Shown here one piece after another: positions 5,203 through 5,736 of a stretch of DNA of 5,736 bases (position 1 is its first letter; each line of letters opens with the position of its first letter). The notes below the pieces were generated by a model, which was not told the origin of the DNA, ran no database searches, and saw only the letters and a program-made list of their open reading frames with translations. The translations under genes were made by a program, and so were the position numbers. Source of the DNA: Betaproteobacteria bacterium (GTDB lineage Bacteria; Pseudomonadota; Gammaproteobacteria; Burkholderiales; SG8-39); contig JAABRB010000235.1 of the NCBI GenBank assembly GCA_011391185.1, positions 1 to 5,736 of the forward strand, given 5' to 3'.

Positions 5203-5736
5203 ATGTTCACCAGCAATCCGTTTGCCGCGCTGTCGGCGTCCGTCTCGCCTGCCGTCATGCAGGCCTATGTCGTCGTCATGATTCTCCTGGTCGTGGCGGG
5301 GACGCTGTTCGACGTCGTGCACAAGGGCAGCGCGAAGTACTTCTTCGCCAACTGGCGGAAATCGAAGCGCAAGGGCACGACGCAGCCGGGCGGCGGCGAG
5401 TTGCTGTCGATCGCCGTCAAGACCGGCCTCGTCGACGTGCTGGCCTCCGGCGAGTTCTGCAACGCCCGCCGCCGCATCGCCCACCTGCTGGGCATGTACG
5501 GGTTCATCCTCTACGTCCTCGCGACCGCCATCATGGTGTTCGCCTACCCGACGCCGGCGACGCCCGCACCGGCCCTGCTGCCGCAACTCTGGTGGCTCGG
5601 CGGCCTGATGGTCTGCGTCGGCGGCTACTGGTTCTGGTTCTTCATCCGCGTCGACGTCGCCGCCGAGGGCAATTCGCCCTTCCGCGTCGTGCGTGCCGAC
5701 CTGTTCATCCTGTCACTGCTCGCCAGCGCGACCATC
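5203..5736 (+). CDS. Multi-span membrane protein after sat, AprM-like or cytochrome-b-like (3' end beyond window)
   Basis: ATG at 5203 has a good ribosome site (GGGGAGGA, 5187-5194, 8-nt spacer), and the frame is open for 178 codons to the window edge. Hydrophobic segments at about 21-39, 94-115, 126-149 and 166 onward predict at least four membrane helices. A basic loop (WRKSKRKG, 51-58) follows helix 1, suggesting a cytoplasmic side. Cys86 and the segment RRIAHLLGMYGFILYV (89-104) recall the haem-b helices of QmoC/HdrE/NarI-type cytochromes, with His94 a possible ligand, but no N-terminal Fe-S motifs are present. In sulfur oxidisers such as Allochromatium, sat is followed by aprM, encoding the proposed membrane partner of APS reductase; position and topology fit that. 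Family membership was not verified, so no symbol is given. A generic membrane electron-transfer subunit is the alternative. Confidence 0.75.
   Translation, partial: MFTSNPFAALSASVSPAVMQAYVVVMILLVVAGTLFDVVHKGSAKYFFANWRKSKRKGTTQPGGGELLSIAVKTGLVDVLASGEFCNARRRIAHLLGMYGFILYVLATAIMVFAYPTPATPAPALLPQLWWLGGLMVCVGGYWFWFFIRVDVAAEGNSPFRVVRADLFILSLLASATI

Overview
The window is GC-rich chromosomal DNA with strongly G/C third codon positions. It looks like a sulfur-oxidising beta- or gammaproteobacterium. The main grounds are a BepA-type periplasmic metalloprotease, which implies a Gram-negative outer membrane, and a 405-residue ATP sulfurylase of the kind found in dissimilatory sulfur metabolism. That gene is followed by a multi-span membrane protein. 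The genus cannot be fixed from the sequence alone. I see no mobile element, tRNA, rRNA or CRISPR array.

Layout. (1) Positions 1-358, minus strand: the first 119 codons of moaC (molybdenum cofactor synthesis), cut by the window edge. Its start lies in a 14-bp, three-copy tandem repeat (348-389) that repeats the start region and creates two 5-codon leader ORFs. (2) 359-526: divergent intergenic region with candidate promoters for moaC and bepA. (3) 527-1978, plus: bepA, an outer-membrane-quality-control M48 protease with a TPR tail. (4) 1988-2995, minus: a ChrB-like protein convergent with bepA, with a 9-nt gap and no chrA in view. A 37-codon ORF (2992-3105) overlaps its GTG start. (5) 3106-3342: divergent intergenic region, locally AT-richer. 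(6) 3343-4560, plus: sat, with a TTG start and a strong Shine-Dalgarno. (7) 4597-5127, plus: a YfcE/MJ0936-type metallophosphoesterase. (8) 5203 to the window end, plus: the N-terminal 178 residues of a membrane protein, possibly AprM-like or of the QmoC/HdrE cytochrome-b type.

How they work together. sat, the phosphoesterase and the membrane protein run in one direction with gaps of 36 and 75 nt and are probably co-transcribed. In sulfur oxidisers Sat makes ATP from adenosine 5'-phosphosulfate (APS) and pyrophosphate, and APS comes from the AprBA reductase, which couples to a membrane partner. The membrane protein fits that partner role, so aprB and aprA are predicted just beyond position 5736. 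The phosphoesterase between them is the unexplained member. The divergent chrB-like gene is notable because chromate is a structural analogue of sulfate and an ATP sulfurylase substrate. moaC and bepA look like ordinary housekeeping neighbours.
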